Source: Nymphalis io
Taxonomy: Eukaryota; Arthropoda; Insecta; Lepidoptera; Nymphalidae
Direction of reading: 5' to 3'
Assembly: GCF_905147045.1 (NCBI RefSeq)
Contig: NC_065918.1
Location: 17,360,001-17,424,000, forward strand
DNA: 64,000 nucleotides
Of the stretch, positions 49,501 through 55,500 are shown piece after piece. The notes beneath the pieces are model-generated. The model was not told the origin of the DNA. It saw only the letters and a list, made by a program, of their open reading frames with translations, and did not search any database. How positions within the stretch are numbered: the stretch's first letter is position 1; each line of letters opens with the position of its first letter. The position numbers and the translations under genes are program-made.

Positions 49501-52500
49501 TGGCTGCTGAACATCAGTTAATTGAGGGACAGGCTCTTCACCTCGAGGGCCAAGTTGAACCCAAGAACGATCCTGACTTAAAGATTGAATGGTATTTTAA
49601 TGGCAAAGTTTTAGAACAAGGTTCACGATTTAAGCTTACGAGTGATTTCGGTTTTGTAACCTTAGATGTAACCGACGTATATGAAAGGGACAGTGGAATT
49701 TATACATGCAAAGCTTATAATAAAAAAGGAGAAGCGTTTACCTCTTCTACTATTTATTGTACTAGTAAAGAAAACCTTATTGAAAGAACGCAACATCCAA
49801 AAGGTAAAGAAGGCTTGGAAAAAATACAAAATCTAGAAGAATCTCTTCGCAGGGAGCCTGGACAGAAGCCCGAAGATGATACAGGAAGACCACCCGAATT
49901 TGTTACCCTTTTCCAAGACATTACTGATATTAGTGAAGGTCAGATTGCCCACTATGAAGCATCTTTGATACCCACTGGCGACCAGAGTATGGTTATCGAA
50001 TGGTTTTATAATGGTAAATCAATTGAGGCTAGTCATAGGATACGTACAGTATATGCTTTTGGAATGGTGGTTCTTGAAATTTTGGGTACAAAAACTTCTG
50101 ATTCTGGAGTATACTCATGCCGTGCTACAAATAAATGGGGTCAAGCCGAAATAAACGTTAAACTGGAATGTGTAGACAAAAGCAAAGGACAAAAGCCTAA
50201 GTTTACTACACATATACAGAATATTGAAGGTCTTAAAGATGGCCAGTCCGCACACTTTGAGTGTACTGTAATTCCAGTTGATGACCCGGACATGAAGATT
50301 GAGTGGTATCATAATGGCCAGCCGTTACGTCATTCTACAAGAATTAAAACTATTTCTGATTTCGGTTTTGTAGTCCTTGATATTGCGTATACCCAGAACC
50401 ATGACACCGGAGAATATATTTGTCGTGCTTATAACAAATATGGGGAAGATTTCACTAAAGCTACTATAAATTGCTATGGAAAGGGTGGAGTTTATTCAGA
50501 TAGCTTACAACCTGAATCTCTAGCAAAGATCAGAGAACTAGAAAGCTTGCAAGGTATGCAACAACACGTACCAGCATTGGCTTCGGCTGAACCACCTAAA
50601 TTTATTACACAGATACAAGACATTACAAAACTTGTTGAAGGACAAAGCGCACACTTCGAGGCAAGGCTGGTTCCAGTAGATGATCCCGATCTTAAGGTTG
50701 AATGGTTCTACAATGGGAAAAAATTACCACACGGGCACAGATATAGGACTTTCCATGACTTTGGGATAGTTATATTAGACATTCTGTATTGTTATGAAGA
50801 AAATTCAGGAGAATACGAGTGTGTCGCGACTAACAAATTGGGCCGAGATTCAACAAAAGCTACTCTTAAATGCACTTCAAAAGAGAATTTGATTCTGGAC
50901 TCGCAACTACCGCGGGTAATTTATTCAATATTCAAAAATACATTAGTGCGGATAAAAAAGGCACTGATTTTACTAATATATACATTTTTATTTTTTAAGG
51001 GCATGGAAGGTGGCTTACAGAAATTACAAACACTAGAAGATTCTATGATACGCAGAAAGGAAACTGAAATAGAAGAAAAACGTGGAAAAGCACCCGTTTT
51101 TACAGTTCCCTTATCCAACATTGAGAATCTGAGAGAGGGCGAGAACGCTCATTTCGAGGCTCGCTTAACGCCGACTGATGACCCCAATCTTAAAGTACTA
51201 ATACATACGATATAATTTAATGTCTTATTTTCTAATTTTGTACAACAAAGTTATAATAATTATTATCTTTTTTAGGTGGAGTGGTATTGGAATGGAAAAT
51301 CTTTGAAGGCTGGGTCTAGATTCAGAACATTTTGCGATTTTGGTTTTGTAATACTTGAAATATCACCAACTTATCCCGAAGACTCTGGTGAATATTTATG
51401 TAGGGCATATAACAATTACGGCGAAGCAGTCACCACAGCTGCAATGAAAGTACAAGGAAAGAGAAACATTATTTTAGAGTCACAATTACCAAAAGGTATG
51501 GAAGGCACCATCGACAAAATAGCTGCCCTGGAAGGGTACACTGGTACTGTAGACTCATTAACACCAGAAGCGGAAAGTGGTAATCCCCCAGAGTTTACCA
51601 CGACGCCGTCTGATCTCATACTATCGGAAAATTCATCTGCTCATTTCGAATGTCGTTTGATTCCTGTCAATGACTCCAGCATGATAGTTGAATGGTTCCA
51701 TAATGGCAAACCCCTTTTAACTGGATCGAGGGTAAAGACGATAAATGATTTTGGATTCGTTATATTAGAGATTGGCGGTGTATATCAACGCGACGCTGGC
51801 CTTTACACTTGTAAGGCAACAAACCGACACGGTGAAGCAACGGTGTCTTGTAAACTTCAGGTCAAAGGTAGACAAGGTATTATTCTTGAGCCACAGTTGC
51901 CTTCTCATTTTAAATCTGGTACCGAAAGTATACAAAAACTAGAAGAAACGCTACACAAACGTGACGAAATTACTATTGAGGATGAAAAACCAAATCCTCC
52001 TAGATTTACTGTTGAAATTAAGGATAATCTTGATGTAAACGAAGGAGGACCTATTCATTTCGATTGCCGTGTTGAACCTGTTGGTGATCCCACTATGAGA
52101 ATTGATTGGTTTTATAACGGCAGACCTTTTGCGACAGGATCTCGTGTACATATGCTGAACGATTTTGGATTTATTGCTTTGGACATAGATTATATATATA
52201 CTAGAGATGCTGGCGAATACACTTGCCGTGCTACAAACAAGTGGGGTTCAGCAACTACTACTGCTAAAGTCACATGCAGTTCTAAGCGTGATATTATCTT
52301 AGAATCTCAGTTACCACAAGGTATGAGTGGAGAGAAAATAAAAGAACTGGAAAAAGGGCGCATCAGCGACGCTCCTAAAGAAGAAACTGTAGTTAATTCA
52401 CCACCTAAATTCATTACTCAAATTCAATCACACACTATAGAAGAATCTGAGTCTGTGCGTTTTGAATGCCGAGTTGAACCAAAACAAGATCCTAAACTGC

Positions 52501-55500
52501 GAATTGAGTGGTATAGAAACGGTAAACTTTTACCTTCTGGTCATAGATTCCGAACGGTGTATGATATGGGCTTTGTTTCACTTGACATTTTATACGTTTA
52601 TGCTGAAGATTCAGGGGAATATGTTTGCCGTGCTGTCAATGACTTTGGAGAAGATTTCACTAAAGCGACTGTATCTTGTAAACGTAAGTATTTACGTGTA
52701 CAAATAAATGTTTTGTTATTAATTATATAATTGTATTTTATATTCACTTTTGTTTTTTTTTTTAAATAGAACTCCCAGATATTATTTTACAAAATCAAGT
52801 ACCGAAAGGCATGAAGAAATCCGAAGCATTAACTCAAATGGAGGCAACTATTAAGAAATATACCTCGGAAGTATTTTTAACAGAAGAAGATCTCTTTGAC
52901 GTCGATAAGAAACAACCACCTCGGTTTGTAACACAAATCCAAAGTCAAACTACCTTGATTGAAATGGAATCGACCAAATTTGAATGTCAGCTAGCGCCCG
53001 TTGGAGATCCTAATATGAAAGTTGAATGGTTCTTTAATGGCAAACCTTTGTTACACAGTAAGTATTCTTTACTTTATTAAATACTTTATTTAATAACCAA
53101 TACTTTCTCGTCTTTGTAGATTCAAAACGTTACTCCTTCTAAATTGCAATTATTGATGGTTATTGAAAAACTTTATAATCATATTGTATTTCATTAAATG
53201 CTCTAGTAACAACCTGTAAACGTGTCTCTGTTAGGCTTAGGCACTTAACGAGAGGATTAGGAGCTTATTCCACCACGCTGCTCCAAAGCGCTTTGGAGGA
53301 TGTACTTGTGACAGATTTTTATTTAACACAAGCAGGTTTTCTCATAATGTTTCCTTTCCCGCTGAGCACATGATGAATTATATAAATTAATTAAACACGT
53401 GATAATTCAGCAGTGCTTGCTCGGGTTTGAACCTACAATCTTCGGTTAAGATCCAGGTATTCTAGATACTGGGCTATCTCGGCTGCATCTGTGGATTTGA
53501 ATTTTGTTAATACTTTTTTTTTTTCAGAAAATCGCTTTACACCGATTTATGACTTTGGTTACGTTGCAATGAACTTCGGCTGGGTATATCCGGAAGACAG
53601 CGGTGAATATCTTTGTCGAGCAACTAATTTGTATGGTATGGATGAAACCAGAGCGGTTATTAAAACTACTGGTAAGCCAGGCATTGTGTATGATTCTCAG
53701 TTGCCTAAGCATATGAAGAGTATTGAAAAAATACGGGAAATGGAAGCTTCTTGGCAAGTGTAAGTATTATTATGAATGGAAATTATATTACAATGTATGT
53801 ATTTTCTTTGAATATTTTGACTAAGAATAAATATTTGTAAAGTGGGCCTGAACAAGCTGTGGAAGAAACTAAGCCCCGATCAGCTCCAGTATTCGTAAGC
53901 CGTCCGGAACCAGTTACAGTAGAGGAAGGAGAATGGGCACGTTTTTGCTGTCGTGTGACTGGCCATCCGAAACCTCGAGTGATGTGGCTCATCAATGGAA
54001 ATACCATTGTGAACGTAAGCGTTTTTAATATGATCAGATAATTTGACAAATAATAAATACTAATAGTAATACTATACACAATCTAATAAAATACTTATCG
54101 ATTTCGTAAGTTTACACATTAAAATTCACAGGGCTCTCGATACAAGCTGACGTATGACGGAATGTATCACCTTGATATACCAAAAACCAGGCAGTATGAT
54201 ACAGGCAAAATCGAAGTTATTGCTAGAAGTTCAGTAGGGGAGGCTTTAGCAACCACCGAGTTAAAAGTTATTCCGAGACACGATGATTATAGAGGTGTTC
54301 TCAAAAACGCACCAAGGCGTAAGTATATCTTATTCATAAAACACTGTTGGCAGCAAGTATTTAAAGCTTAAGATGCTCTTTTATCTGCTTACAATGAATG
54401 AGTTTGAGAAATAAGGCTTACATAAATCTGCTGCACTAACACACGTCCACAAATCACGCACACCACACAACCGCTTAAGCACAAATATCCCTCGCTTCCT
54501 TGAAATATTCCCATTTACCATATGAAGGAGTGCCGCTAAACACCTGCTTCTATCGCCTTAGCATCGGATTCTGGCAAAGGTATGTTTTGTAGTTTTGATC
54601 TAAAATACTAAAAGTTAAGAATAACATACTTATTACAATTATTAATTTTATATACAGCTTGGTATGATGAAACAACTCAATATCAACGATCCGAAACTGA
54701 GTTGGAAAAAACATTCGAAGAAAGGCAAACTATGCAACGTCAGGGTGTTATTGATCATAGACCTGAGTTGAAGCCAAAACTTATTAAGGATGCTGAAACG
54801 GAGTGGCAACAGACAGTAAAGAAAAAGAAGAGTGAGGAATATTACAACAAATTGCAGGAACTTGAAAATGAACAAATTGTTAAAGAGAGTCGGTTGAGGG
54901 AGTCTTCCCGTCAATATTCCATTCCTGGAGAGAAAGTTACAAGTTCTTCCGTCGCTAGAAGTATGGCACAGAAATATGAAGACAAATTGTACGTATTTAA
55001 ATAAATATGCTTATGTAAAAATTGAATAGTTATTTTTCGTCTATTATGGAAATATTAAACAATGAAATTAATGTTACATAAAATATGTTATATTACAGGG
55101 ATCAAACAGAAGAAATTGTTGAAAATCAAACTCAAAAGAAAGTACAAAAGGCGAGAATACCTGGTCCATCAGAATCTACCGTTCACGGCAAGGAAGTGCA
55201 CGTCGCCAAACAAAAACAAATACAAAAAGAAATTGTCGGTGATACAGAAATTACTCGGAAAATTACATCAACGGAAACAACTGAAGTAGAACATAAAGCT
55301 CAAACAAAAGAGAGAGTGGTCGAGGGGCCCGTTAAACCCTGTACACCTCCAATATTTACTAAAAAAATGCAGCCTTGTCGTGTTTTGGAACACGAACAAG
55401 CAAGATTTGAGGTAGAATTCGATGGAGATCCATTACCACAAATAAAGTGGTATCGCGAAAACTTTCCTATTAAGAATTCGCCAGACTTCCAAATTCATAC

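Noticed and set aside
53423..53484. Possible tRNA gene in intron 15
   Set aside because: The A- and B-box-like sequence is the head of a SINE; no complete cloverleaf could be drawn.
54989..55098. Extending exon 19 to its TAA as a terminal exon
   Set aside because: The donor at 54989 and acceptor at 55098 join in phase and lead straight into Ig32.
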